The notes under the pieces: model-generated
The model's input: the letters and a program-made list of their open reading frames with translations, nothing else
What the model was told of the DNA's origin: nothing
Databases searched by the model: none
Position numbers and translations under genes: made by a program
Shown here: in pieces, positions 15,155 to 23,888 of the stretch
Numbering within the stretch: position 1 is the stretch's first letter
Layout: each line of letters opens with the position of its first letter
Assembly: GCF_000382185.1 (NCBI RefSeq)
Contig: NZ_KB907784.1
Location: 3,747,133-3,811,132 of the forward strand
Source of the DNA: Bordetella sp. FB-8
GTDB taxonomy: Bacteria; Pseudomonadota; Gammaproteobacteria; Burkholderiales; Burkholderiaceae_B
DNA length: 64,000 nt
Direction: 5' to 3'

Positions 15155-16228
15155 TCAGGCAAACATATCCGGCTGGCGCTGCGCCTCGTCCATGCCGGCA
15201 AAATTGCTCAGCCCCACCCCCGCCAAGCGGTAGAGCGTGTAGGGGGGCAACGTGACGCGTTCGCGCATGCCCAGCGCCAATTCGGCCAGTTCCTGCGGCG
15301 TGGCCACGGGCTGTGGCTGCGTATGGCTGCGGGTCAGGCTGCGAAAGCGGTCGGTCTTGAGCTTGAGCACCACCGTGCGCCCCGCTACGCCCTTCCTGCG
15401 CGCCTGTTCCCAGGCCTTGGCCGACAGGCGCCGCAGTGTCTCGTCCAGTTGGTCTAGCCGCAGGTCGATCTCGAACGTTGTCTCGGCCGATACCTGCCGG
15501 ACGGCCAGGTCCGGCTCTACCGCACGCTCGTCTATGCCACGCGCCAGCTCGTAGAGGCGATAGCCGTAGCGGCCGAAATGCAGTTCCAGTTCGGCCGCGG
15601 CGTGCTGTCTGAGCTCACCCACGGTATGGATGCCCAGCTCCAGCAGGCGGGCCTGCATCACCTTGCCCACGCCCGGCACCTTGCGCACCGGTAGATCCAG
15701 CAAGAACGCCTGCACGCGCGAGGGTTTGATGACGAAGAGGCCGTCCGGCTTGTTCCAGTCGGACGCAATCTTGGCCAGGAACTTGTTGGGCGCCACGCCG
15801 GCCGAGGCCGTCAGCCCGGTTTCGGCGCGGATCTGGGCGCGTATGACCTGCGCCACCTCGGTCGCCGAGGCCAGTCCCTGCTTGTTGACCGTCACATCCA
15901 GATAGGCCTCGTCCAGCGACAAGGGTTCGATCAAGTCGGTATGGCGCGCGAAGATGCCACGCACCTGGCGCGACACGGCGCGATAACGCTCGAAGTCGGG
16001 CGGCACGCAAACCGCCTGCGGGCAGAGCCGCCGCGCACGCGCCGCCGACATGGCCGAGTGAACGCCGAAGCGCCGGGCCTCGTAAGAGGCCGCGCACACT
16101 ACCGAACGCGGCCCGGTCCAGGCCACCACCACGGGCAGACCGCGCAATTCGGGGCGGTCGCGCTGCTCGACCGACGCATAGAACGCGTCCATGTCGACAT
16201 GCACGATCTTGCGTTCGGACGAAGCCAA
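15155..16228 (-). CDS. dinB: DNA polymerase IV (Y-family)
   Basis: This 357-residue translesion polymerase has catalytic acidic residues Asp12 (HVDMDAFYASVE) and Asp106/Glu107 (LSLDEAYLDV). The steric-gate and finger region follows (SYEARRFGVHSAM), then the helix-hairpin-helix KVPGVGKVMQARLLELGI and the little-finger domain from about residue 240. The end QPDMFA resembles a beta-clamp binding peptide. Length matches Pol IV. It is transcribed with the lipoprotein gene, whose stop is five bases before the dinB ATG. No LexA box was identified. Confidence 0.95.
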   Translation of the reverse strand: MASSERKIVHVDMDAFYASVEQRDRPELRGLPVVVAWTGPRSVVCAASYEARRFGVHSAMSAARARRLCPQAVCVPPDFERYRAVSRQVRGIFARHTDLIEPLSLDEAYLDVTVNKQGLASATEVAQVIRAQIRAETGLTASAGVAPNKFLAKIASDWNKPDGLFVIKPSRVQAFLLDLPVRKVPGVGKVMQARLLELGIHTVGELRQHAAAELELHFGRYGYRLYELARGIDERAVEPDLAVRQVSAETTFEIDLRLDQLDETLRRLSAKAWEQARRKGVAGRTVVLKLKTDRFRSLTRSHTQPQPVATPQELAELALGMRERVTLPPYTLYRLAGVGLSNFAGMDEAQRQPDMFA

Positions 16229-16233
16229 ATGCC

Positions 16234-16695
16234 TTATTGCTTGATATGGAACCAGGCGTCGGGATTGGCGCCGGTCTGGGGCGGAATATAGACGCTACAC
16301 GAGGGCGAACTGAAGTACACCGCATCGTGCATGGCGCGCATGGCCTTGGCGTCCCAGATGCTCCTGCCCCACATTTGCACATGCACCCGGGTGCGGTCCG
16401 GGCCCGCCGCGCTGATTTCGACGCGGGCCATTTCCCGGCTGTCGACCAGATTGGCCACCACGCGCAGGCGGCCGCTGTGCGCAGCCTGATCCAGGCCGCC
16501 CTGCACGTGGTAGGCGCCGCTGCCCAAGAGGCACAACTTGGCCTGGTCGAGCGCCGCTTGGTAGGCCTGCCGATAGCCCACCGGCGCGTCGAAATCGCCC
16601 GACAACGAGGTGCCGTTGGGCCCCAGGCCGACCGCGCAGCCCGACAGGGCTGCCGCAACCAGCGCAACGGCGGCGCACTTTGCTTGCTTGATCAT
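16234..16695 (-). CDS. small outer-membrane-type lipoprotein, unknown role
   Basis: The 153-residue protein has a lipoprotein signal peptide (MIKQAKCAAVALVAAALSGC) with lipobox LSGC and lipidated Cys20. There is no retention Asp at +2 (Ala follows), so it is probably sorted to the outer membrane. The mature part (YRQAYQAALDQAKLCLLG, WGRSIWDAKAMRAMHDAVYF) resembles conserved betaproteobacterial lipoproteins, but I do not know a function. It ends five bases before dinB and may be the first gene of that transcript. Confidence 0.75.
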   Translation of the reverse strand: MIKQAKCAAVALVAAALSGCAVGLGPNGTSLSGDFDAPVGYRQAYQAALDQAKLCLLGSGAYHVQGGLDQAAHSGRLRVVANLVDSREMARVEISAAGPDRTRVHVQMWGRSIWDAKAMRAMHDAVYFSSPSCSVYIPPQTGANPDAWFHIKQ

Positions 16696-16861
16696 GATGC
16701 CTCCCTATGCATAAGTCCGGCATTATCCCGCATTCCCGGGGTGCGCCTGCACACTCGCTCGCCAGACTGGAAAACGCCTGAATCCATCGCAATGCGCTGC
16801 GCCCGCTCGAGCGCCGGGTCTCGTTCTGGCTCCGCGGCAGGCTCTATGGCATGATCGAGCG

Positions 16862-17395
16862 ATGGCTACCTTGACCTTGCGGATGGAACGCGCGCCCACG
16901 CCGCTAGGTGAAATGCTGATCGTCACCGACGAACAGGGCCTGCTGCGCGCGCTGAACTGGGGCGATCACGAATCGGACATGCTCAGGCTGATGCGCAATC
17001 ACTACCGCAAGGATGCGGTGCAACTGCAGGAAATCCGCCGCGCATCGCCTGCCATGCAAGCGATGCTGGCTTATTTCGAAGGCGACCTGGCCGGTATCGA
17101 CCACCTGCCCGTACTGACCGGCGGCACGGATTTCCAGCGCCAGGTGTGGGCCGCCCTGCGCGAGATTGCGTGCGGCTCGACGATCAGCTACCTGGATCTG
17201 GCCACCCGCATCGGCAAGCCTGCGGCCGTGCGGGCCGTGGGCATGGCCAACCATGCCAACCCGATCAGCATCGTCATCCCCTGCCACCGCGTCATCGGCA
17301 GCGACCGCACGCTCACCGGCTACGGCGGTGGGCTGCACCGCAAACGCTGGCTGCTGGAACACGAGTCCGAATATCGGCAGGGGCGGTTGATCTAG
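16862..17395 (+). CDS. ogt: methylated-DNA-protein-cysteine methyltransferase
   Basis: The 177-residue suicide repair enzyme removes methyl groups from O6-methylguanine. The active site IPCHRVIG places the acceptor Cys at position 141, and the DNA-binding helix-turn-helix precedes it (SYLDLATRIGKPAAVRAVG, with the arginine finger in AVRAVG). Length fits Ogt-type proteins with an N-terminal pseudo-RNase-H domain. It is divergent from the lipoprotein/dinB pair across about 165 bases, so two DNA-damage genes are neighbours. Confidence 0.93.
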   Translation: MATLTLRMERAPTPLGEMLIVTDEQGLLRALNWGDHESDMLRLMRNHYRKDAVQLQEIRRASPAMQAMLAYFEGDLAGIDHLPVLTGGTDFQRQVWAALREIACGSTISYLDLATRIGKPAAVRAVGMANHANPISIVIPCHRVIGSDRTLTGYGGGLHRKRWLLEHESEYRQGRLI

Positions 17396-17646
17396 GATGC
17401 ATGGCGTTTACTGTGATTTGACGTACGGCAAGAGCGCGATGCCTTGAAAGACCACCAGTTCTTGAGACGTTCGCCGCGTCTGCGCGAGGGCCGGGGGCGG
17501 CCTGTTGGAGGCTGCCAAGTCCGGATAAAAATGGCGGGAAAGTCCGGGCGCGCTGTCTGAAGCCCCGCAGGGGCGAGTCCGCGCCCCGACCGGCGGCTTC
17601 AATTAGAGCAAGCACCATCCCGATCCAGGTCCTATTCACACCACGG

Positions 17647-18903
17647 CTAGGCCGCCTTCGCCTTGCGCAATCCTTTGCCTTCGATATTGGGCAGGAACAC
17701 CGTCAGCAATCCCAGCAAAGGCAGATAGGCGCAAAGCTGGTACACGTATTCGATGCTGGTCCTGTCCGCCAGTTCGCCCAGCAGCGCGGCACCCACGCCG
17801 CCCATGCCGAAGGCAAAGCCGAAGAACAGGCCCGCGACCATGCCCACCTTGCCCGGGATCAGCTCCTGCGCATAGACCAGGATGGCCGAGAATGCCGACG
17901 CCAGGATCAGGCCAATGATCGACACCAGGATACCCGTCCAGAGCAGATTGACATGCGGCAGGATCAGCGTGAACGGCGCCACCCCCAGGATCGAGACCCA
18001 GATCACCAGCTTGCGGCCTAACTTGTCGCCGATCGGACCGCCGATGATCGTGCCCACCGCCACCGACGCCAGGAACAGGAACAGGAACATCTGCGCCGAA
18101 CGGATGGTCAGGCCGAATTTGTCCATCAGATAGAAGGTGAAATAGCTATTCAGGCTGGCCAGATAAAAATACTTGGAGAAGACCAGCATGCCCAGCACCG
18201 CCAGCGTGATCCCCACCCGGACGCGCGACAGTGCCACGGCGCCGCCGACCTTGCGGGCCTTGGCCTTCAGGCGCCAGCGGTTGGCGGCATACCAGCGGCC
18301 GACCTGCGACAGCAGCACAATGGCCGCCAGCGCCACCAGCGCGAACCACGCCACGCTGCGCTGGCCGTGCGGAATGATGATCAGCGCCGCCAGCAGCGGC
18401 CCCAGCGACGAGCCCAGATTGCCGCCGACCTGAAAGAGCGACTGCGCCAGGCCGTGCCGCCCGCCCGAGGCCATGCGCGCCACACGCGAGGACTCTGGGT
18501 GGAACACCGACGATCCCGTGCCGACCAGGCACGCCGCCAGCACCAGGAAACCGAAGGACGGCGCAACCGACAGCATGAGCAGGCCCGACAGCGTAAAGCC
18601 CATACCCACCGCCAGCGAATACGGCAGGGGTTTCTTGTCTGTATAAATACCCACGCAGGGCTGCAGCAGCGAGGCCGTGATCTGGTAGGCCAGCGTCAGC
18701 AGCCCGATCTGCGCGAAGCTAAGCGAGAAATTGTCCTTGAACATGGGATACAGAGCCAGCAGGATGGACTGAATCATGTCGTTCATCAGGTGCGCCGCGC
18801 TGATGGCGCCCAGCACCTTGAAGGCGGTGGACTGGGCGTTGGGATCGGCGGCGGGCTGACCGGGCATGACGCCTGGAGCGGAGGTCTGCAGTACGGTGCT
18901 CAT
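17647..18903 (-). CDS. fsr: MFS transporter, fosmidomycin-resistance (Fsr) type
   Basis: This 418-residue major facilitator has about twelve hydrophobic segments. The N-terminal AAHLMNDMIQSILLALYPMF is characteristic of Fsr-like exporters, as are LTLAYQITASLLQPCVGIYTDK and GTGSSVFHPESSRVARMASG. The MFS loop motif GDKLGRKLV is present. Start ATG 18903 is used; an upstream in-frame ATG at 18999 would run into the regulatory interval. It is divergent from an AraC-family gene, the likely regulator. The substrate in vivo is not known; fosmidomycin resistance is the property of the E. coli member. Confidence 0.85.
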   Translation of the reverse strand: MSTVLQTSAPGVMPGQPAADPNAQSTAFKVLGAISAAHLMNDMIQSILLALYPMFKDNFSLSFAQIGLLTLAYQITASLLQPCVGIYTDKKPLPYSLAVGMGFTLSGLLMLSVAPSFGFLVLAACLVGTGSSVFHPESSRVARMASGGRHGLAQSLFQVGGNLGSSLGPLLAALIIIPHGQRSVAWFALVALAAIVLLSQVGRWYAANRWRLKAKARKVGGAVALSRVRVGITLAVLGMLVFSKYFYLASLNSYFTFYLMDKFGLTIRSAQMFLFLFLASVAVGTIIGGPIGDKLGRKLVIWVSILGVAPFTLILPHVNLLWTGILVSIIGLILASAFSAILVYAQELIPGKVGMVAGLFFGFAFGMGGVGAALLGELADRTSIEYVYQLCAYLPLLGLLTVFLPNIEGKGLRKAKAA

Positions 18904-18969
18904 GGGATACTCGGGTAAAAGAGGATATCTTGCTGATTCGATAGAGTGTAATAAGACGAAAAACAAGGT

Positions 18970-18998
18970 AAGTGACAACTTTCGTCGAAAAAGTGACA
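18970..18998. promoter_or_regulatory. paired AAGTGACA direct repeats, 21 bp apart
   Basis: Between fsr and the araC-like gene, AAGTGACA occurs at 18970-18977 and again at 18991-18998. The 21-base period puts both on the same helix face, as expected for an AraC/XylS regulator. The small palindrome TTCG-T-CGAA (18981-18989) lies between them. Confidence 0.5.
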
Positions 18999-19006
18999 CT
19001 CATACC

Positions 19007-19834
19007 ATGCCTGCCTTCCCCCCCATCACCGCCCCCTGGCGCAGTATCGATGCCAGCGACTACCAGGACGTGCCGCGCAGCGTCACGGCCATGGCCAAGG
19101 AATACAGCGTCGGTTCGACGACCGGCCCGCACACCCACGTCCGCGGCCAATTGATCTACGCCGTGACCGGCAGCATGCAGGTAAGGACGGCGCATGGCCT
19201 CTGGCCCCTGCCCGCGCGGCGCGCCCTGTGGGTGCCGCCCGGCGTCGAGCACGCCGTGCTCATGCTGGGCGAGGTTTCCATGCGCACCCTGTACCTGGCC
19301 GCCGACGCCGCCTCCAGCCTGAGCGGCGAATGCTGCGTGCTGGAGGTCTCGAACCTGCTGCGCGAACTCATATTGAGCCTCGCGGCCGAACCCATCGAAT
19401 ATGCGCTTGACGGCCGCAGCGGCCAGATCGCAGCCCTCATCCTCACCGAGCTGGCATTGGCCGTGCGCATTCCGTTGCACATTCCCTGGCCGCACGACCG
19501 CCGCCTGCAAGCCGTCTGCCAGGCCATCGTCAAGCAGCCCGGCCTACGCCGCACCGTGGACGACTGGGGACACGAGGTCGGTGCCAGCGGACGCACCCTG
19601 ATCCGCCTCTTCCAGGCGGAGCTAGGGCTGAACTTTCACGAATGGGTGCAGCAGGTGCGGCTGGCCGACGCGCTGAGCCGGCTATCCATGGGCCAATCCA
19701 TCGCCCGCATCGCCTGCGAACTGGGCTACCGCAGCCCCAGTGCCTTCGCGGCCATGTTCCGCCGCGCGCTGGGTGCCTCGCCCCATCAGTACCTGCATCA
19801 AACCGTTTCAAACGTAGCTGTGTGCAAAACATAG
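19007..19834 (+). CDS. AraC-family transcriptional regulator
   Basis: The 275-residue protein has an N-terminal cupin (GPHTHVRGQLIYAVTGSM, then PPGVEHAVLM) and a C-terminal double helix-turn-helix at about 185-265 (GASGRTLIRLFQAELGLNFH and IARIACELGYRSPSAFAAMF). The layout resembles regulators that control adjacent transporters. ATG 19007 is chosen because the cupin begins there and an earlier in-frame ATG (18866) overlaps fsr. It is divergent from the fsr-type exporter across 103 bases holding paired direct repeats, so it probably controls that gene and itself. Confidence 0.88.
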   Translation: MPAFPPITAPWRSIDASDYQDVPRSVTAMAKEYSVGSTTGPHTHVRGQLIYAVTGSMQVRTAHGLWPLPARRALWVPPGVEHAVLMLGEVSMRTLYLAADAASSLSGECCVLEVSNLLRELILSLAAEPIEYALDGRSGQIAALILTELALAVRIPLHIPWPHDRRLQAVCQAIVKQPGLRRTVDDWGHEVGASGRTLIRLFQAELGLNFHEWVQQVRLADALSRLSMGQSIARIACELGYRSPSAFAAMFRRALGASPHQYLHQTVSNVAVCKT

Positions 19835-19901
19835 AACCCAAGCTGTTCCAAGCCGTTTCCCTTTCCCCGAAGCATAGAACCCGCGCCTGCGATAATAGGA
19901 T

Positions 19902-22397
19902 ATGCACAGTTCGCCACGCCCCCCGTCGCATCGCCCGTCGTCGCAGCGTCCTGCGTCCTCGCCCTCTCTGTCCCGCTCCGGCATTCTCGTGAAGCTTGCC
20001 GTCTTCTGCGTCGGCCTGGGCGGCTGCGGCGCACTCATGCTGGGACTGGCCATCGCCCTGGCCTGGCCCAGCCTGCCCAACCTGCATGCCATGACCGACT
20101 ACCGGCCCGACGTGCCGCTGCGCGTGTACACGGCCGACCACGTTCTCATCGGCGAATTCGGCGAGGAGCACCGCAACGTGACGCCCTTCGCCAAGATCCC
20201 GCAGATCATGAAGGACTCGGTGCTGGCCGCCGAGGACGACAGGTTCTACCAGCACGGCGGCGTCGAATGGCTGGACGTATTCCGCGCGGCCCTGACCAAC
20301 CTGATCCACATGTCCAAGGTTCAGGGCGCCAGCACCATCACTATGCAGGTGGCGCGCAATTTCTACCTGTCCGACGAAAAGACCTACGGCCGCAAGTTCT
20401 ACGAACTGCTGCTCACTTACAAGATCGAATCGCAGCTCACCAAGGACCAGATCCTCGAGCTGTACATGAACCAGATCTACCTGGGCCACCGCGCCTACGG
20501 ATTCGCGGCCGCGGCGCGCACCTATTTCGGCAAGACGCTGGACGAGCTCACGCCGGCCGAAGCCGCCATGCTGGCGGGCATTCCCAAGGCGCCCTCGCGC
20601 GCCAACCCCATCACCGACATGAAACGCGCCAAGCAGCGCCAGCACTATGTGCTGGGCCGCCTGCTGGCGCTGGGCAAGCTGACCCAGGCGCAGTACCAGG
20701 TCGCCCTGGACCAGCCCATCACAGTGGCCGGCAGCGGCGCGGACGGCTCGCGCGACTACGCCGTGCACGGCGAATACCCGGCCGAACTCGCGCGCCAGCT
20801 GATGTACAGCATCTTCCAGGACAGCGCCTACACGCGCGGCATCGACGTCTACACCACCATTGACTCCAAGGCCCAGCAGGCGGCCTATCAGTCGGTGCAC
20901 GACGGCATTCTCGACTACACCCGCCGCTCGGTCTATCCGGGACCGGAAGGCCAGATCGACCTGCCCGCCGGCATCGAGAACGACCCCAAGGCGCTGGACA
21001 ACGCACTGGACAGCGTGCAGGAAAACACCCCCGACGACGGCGACCTGCTGACCGGCGTGGTGCTCTCGGCCAGCCCCACCTCGGTCACCGTGGCGCGCAG
21101 CAGCAGCCAGATCGTCACCGTCGACACCAAGAGCGCCCTTTCTGTCATCGCCCGCGCCCTCAATCCCAGAGCAAAGCCCGACATGCGCATCACGCGCGGC
21201 TCGGTGGTGTATATCCACAAGCTGCCCGACGGAACCTGGGAAATCATCAACAAGCCCAAGCTGCAAGCCGCGCTGGTATCGCTCTCGCCCAAGGACGGCG
21301 CCATCCGTGCCATGATCGGCGGCTTCAACTTCCAGCAGGGCAGCTTCAATCGCGCCGTGCAGGCCTGGCGCCAGCCGGGTTCGAACATCAAGCCTTTCTA
21401 CTATGCCGCCGCGCTCGAGCGCGGCCTGGCGCCGACCACCGAAATCTCCGACGAACCCTTTTTCCTGAGCGCCGCCCAGACCGGTTCCAAGGACTGGGCG
21501 CCCAAGAACGACGACGACAAGTACCAACCCATGATGAGCATGCGCCAGGCGCTCTACCAATCGGTCAACCTGGTCTCAATTCGCATCATGCAGGCCATCA
21601 CGCCGCAGTACGCCCAGCAATATCTCACCCGCTTCGGATTCCTGGCCGAGCGCTGGCCCCCGATGCTGCCCATCGCCCTGGGCGCGGGCAGCGCAACGCC
21701 GCTTGAAGTGGCCAGCGCCTATACGGTGTTCGCCAACGGCGGCTATCGGGTTCCGCCCTACCTGATCGATCATGTGGTCGACCGCCGGGGCAATGTGCTG
21801 ATGCAGGCCAAGCCTGTCGAGGCGGGCGACGAGAGCGTGCGCGCCATCGATCCGCGCACGGCCTGGATCATGGACGACATGCTGCGCGGCGTGGCCACCT
21901 ACGGCACCGGCGCGCGCGCGCATGCCGTGCTCAAACGCAACGACGTGGCCGGCAAGACCGGCACCACCAACGGCCCGACCGATATCTGGTTCTCGGGTTT
22001 CGTCCCCTCGTTGGAAACCACGGTCTGGATGGGCTTTGATCAGCCGCGCCCGCTGGGCGCGTACGAGTTCGGCAGCGGCACCGCGCTCTCGACCTGGCTG
22101 GGCTATATGAAGCCCATGCTGGCGAACGTGCCGCAGACGCCGCCCCCACCCATGCCGCAAGGCCTGATCCAGGCCAACGGCGACTACTACTTCACGGAAT
22201 TTCCGCCCGGCCAGAATGTGGCTTCGCTGGATCTGGGCGTCAGCGACACAAACGACGGTTCGGCCTCGAGCGACGCGAACGGCGTTCCCGTGTCCAACGA
22301 CAGCGACGTGCTCGGAGGCTTTCTCAACAAAATGTGGTCGAACATCACCAAGGACCCGAACCCCAAGCATGTTGATTCACCACGCGTCACGCCTTAG
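19902..22397 (+). CDS. mrcA: penicillin-binding protein 1A (class A bPBP)
   Basis: The 831-residue bifunctional peptidoglycan synthase has a cytoplasmic Ser/Pro-rich tail and a membrane anchor at about 28-55. A GT51 glycosyltransferase follows, with catalytic Glu111 in AAEDDRFYQHGG and the motif GASTITMQVARNFYL. The transpeptidase has nucleophile Ser494 in SNIK, SVN at 554-556 and KTG at 685-687. Length and order match MrcA/PonA. It is convergent with the AGE-family gene with only nine bases between the stops. Confidence 0.94.
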   Translation: MHSSPRPPSHRPSSQRPASSPSLSRSGILVKLAVFCVGLGGCGALMLGLAIALAWPSLPNLHAMTDYRPDVPLRVYTADHVLIGEFGEEHRNVTPFAKIPQIMKDSVLAAEDDRFYQHGGVEWLDVFRAALTNLIHMSKVQGASTITMQVARNFYLSDEKTYGRKFYELLLTYKIESQLTKDQILELYMNQIYLGHRAYGFAAAARTYFGKTLDELTPAEAAMLAGIPKAPSRANPITDMKRAKQRQHYVLGRLLALGKLTQAQYQVALDQPITVAGSGADGSRDYAVHGEYPAELARQLMYSIFQDSAYTRGIDVYTTIDSKAQQAAYQSVHDGILDYTRRSVYPGPEGQIDLPAGIENDPKALDNALDSVQENTPDDGDLLTGVVLSASPTSVTVARSSSQIVTVDTKSALSVIARALNPRAKPDMRITRGSVVYIHKLPDGTWEIINKPKLQAALVSLSPKDGAIRAMIGGFNFQQGSFNRAVQAWRQPGSNIKPFYYAAALERGLAPTTEISDEPFFLSAAQTGSKDWAPKNDDDKYQPMMSMRQALYQSVNLVSIRIMQAITPQYAQQYLTRFGFLAERWPPMLPIALGAGSATPLEVASAYTVFANGGYRVPPYLIDHVVDRRGNVLMQAKPVEAGDESVRAIDPRTAWIMDDMLRGVATYGTGARAHAVLKRNDVAGKTGTTNGPTDIWFSGFVPSLETTVWMGFDQPRPLGAYEFGSGTALSTWLGYMKPMLANVPQTPPPPMPQGLIQANGDYYFTEFPPGQNVASLDLGVSDTNDGSASSDANGVPVSNDSDVLGGFLNKMWSNITKDPNPKHVDSPRVTP

Positions 22398-22406
22398 CGA
22401 CCGGGT

Positions 22407-23495
22407 TCAGGCGCGCAAGGCGGCGTAGGCCGTCATCAGGTGGTAGGGCGTGGTCGAGGGCATGTCGGCACGCTGCAAGGCGCCATCGGCGCCCAGCACT
22501 TCGCGCCAGCCGCGTGCGTGCAGGAAGCGCTCCTTGAACCGCGCCAGCTGTCGGCCCAGTGCCGGGCGGTCCCCGGTCAGCGCCAGGTAGCGGGCATATT
22601 CGGCCTGCGCCCAGATGCGTTGTGAGCCATCGCGCATGCCTGCGTTCATGTCCAGCGCAGCGCAGACGCCTTCGGTATCCGGGGCCACGCCCCTCGCCCT
22701 GGCCCAGACGCAGCCGCGCGGCACCGCCGCGGGCAAATTCAGCCCTTCATACACCTGCGGCATCGAATGCAGCAGGGAATACCACTCGAACTGATGACCG
22801 GGTTCGATGCGGTTGTCCGCCGTGCCCAAAGGCAACTCGGCGATGCACTGCGTCTGCGGGTCGAGAAAGCGCTGGGCGACACCTTCGGCGATACGGCGCA
22901 GCGTCTGCGCGAACCAGATCGGCTCGGCCACCAGCGCTGCCGCCTGGTAGGCCTCGGTCAGGTGCATGATGGGATTTTGCTCGGGGCCTTTGACTGGCGT
23001 CCCGTTCGCGCAAAGCGCTGCGTGGTAAAGCCCGTCGCCGTCGCCGAATCTCTCCTCCACCAATCGCGCGGTCGACAGCATGTGCTGCAGCGCTCGCGCA
23101 TCGCGGCTGCGCGCGAAATACGTCGCGCAGGCCAGCACCACAAAGGCATGGCTGTAGAGGTCCTGTGCCGCATCGAGCACCTGCCCCTGTGCATCCACGC
23201 TGAACACCCAGGCATGGCGGCGCTCGTCATGGAAATACCGCAGCAAGGCATCGAAAAGGCGCGCCGCGTGGGCCTTCGCTTGCTCGCCTGTCAACCGCGC
23301 ATACACATAAAGCTGGCGCGCGCAGGCCATGGCACGGTAGCGCGCGTCGGGCATCGGCTCGCCCGATTGGTCCAGCGCCTCGTGCGGCAGGCCGATGCGC
23401 GCATCAAAACCGCGCGAAAGCCACTGGGCAATGACGACGGTGTCGAAATGACGTTGCAGATCGGCCGCGGTATCGGCCCAGGCAGCTTGTTTCAT
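22407..23495 (-). CDS. AGE-family sugar epimerase/isomerase
   Basis: This 362-residue alpha/alpha-barrel protein is of the N-acylglucosamine 2-epimerase family. Conserved histidine-bearing motifs are DLYSHAFVVLA, NPIMHLTEAYQAA, IEPGHQFEWYSLL and the C-terminal STTPYHLMTAY, which supply the catalytic His residues and the sugar-binding floor. Family members isomerise mannose/fructose, cellobiose or N-acylglucosamine/mannosamine; the exact substrate cannot be read here. Its ATG directly abuts the stop of the preceding 71-residue gene, so they are cotranscribed. Confidence 0.85.
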   Translation of the reverse strand: MKQAAWADTAADLQRHFDTVVIAQWLSRGFDARIGLPHEALDQSGEPMPDARYRAMACARQLYVYARLTGEQAKAHAARLFDALLRYFHDERRHAWVFSVDAQGQVLDAAQDLYSHAFVVLACATYFARSRDARALQHMLSTARLVEERFGDGDGLYHAALCANGTPVKGPEQNPIMHLTEAYQAAALVAEPIWFAQTLRRIAEGVAQRFLDPQTQCIAELPLGTADNRIEPGHQFEWYSLLHSMPQVYEGLNLPAAVPRGCVWARARGVAPDTEGVCAALDMNAGMRDGSQRIWAQAEYARYLALTGDRPALGRQLARFKERFLHARGWREVLGADGALQRADMPSTTPYHLMTAYAALRA

Positions 23496-23711
23496 TTATC
23501 GATAATGCATGGCGGCAGGATCGGCCATGCGCAAAGCGAGCAAGCCCTTGTCCGTGACACGCAGGCCGCCGCCTTCGGCGTCTTGGACGCAACGCAGCAC
23601 CCGCAAGGCCTGGGCAATGTGCTCGGGCACGGATTGGGCCGCCTCGTCCGGCGTGGCAAGCACGTTTAGCCAATATGCCAGCTCGCCCTGCTGTATGCGG
23701 GGATTGCTCAT
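23496..23711 (-). CDS. small protein of unknown function upstream of AGE gene
   Basis: The 71-residue product has no signal peptide or membrane helix. The sequence includes QGELAYWLNVLATPDEA and a winged-helix-like stretch EHIAQALRVLRCVQDAEGG with VTDKGLLALRMAD. The resemblance to small winged DNA-binding folds is weak. Its stop codon is immediately followed by the AGE-family start, which favours a real, coupled gene. Confidence 0.5.
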   Translation of the reverse strand: MSNPRIQQGELAYWLNVLATPDEAAQSVPEHIAQALRVLRCVQDAEGGGLRVTDKGLLALRMADPAAMHYR

Positions 23712-23835
23712 GGCAACTCCTAGAAATGAAAGTTCGCGCCGGCGAAGTCCCGCGGCCGCATCGAACCGTTCGCCGGTGCTTCTGCCAGGCCCCGAGCATC
23801 AATCATACCCGCAAGCGTATACATCCATGCCCCGC

Positions 23836-23872
23836 AAAAACAAAGGCTTCCAGCCTTGCGGCGGGAAGCCTT
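23836..23872 (-). terminator. intrinsic terminator of the MFS gene
   Basis: On the minus strand AAGGCTTCC (23872-23864) pairs with GGAAGCCTT (23851-23843) across a 12-base loop and runs into TTTGTTTTTG. It lies 17 bases past the stop of the MFS gene that ends at 23889. Confidence 0.75.
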
Positions 23873-23888
23873 CGCTGCAAAACCCAAC

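Noticed and set aside
19530..21560. 676-codon minus-strand open frame opposite mrcA and the araC-like gene
   Set aside because: It spans two well-supported genes on the other strand and has low-complexity Gly/Val/Arg composition; this is a codon-bias artefact.
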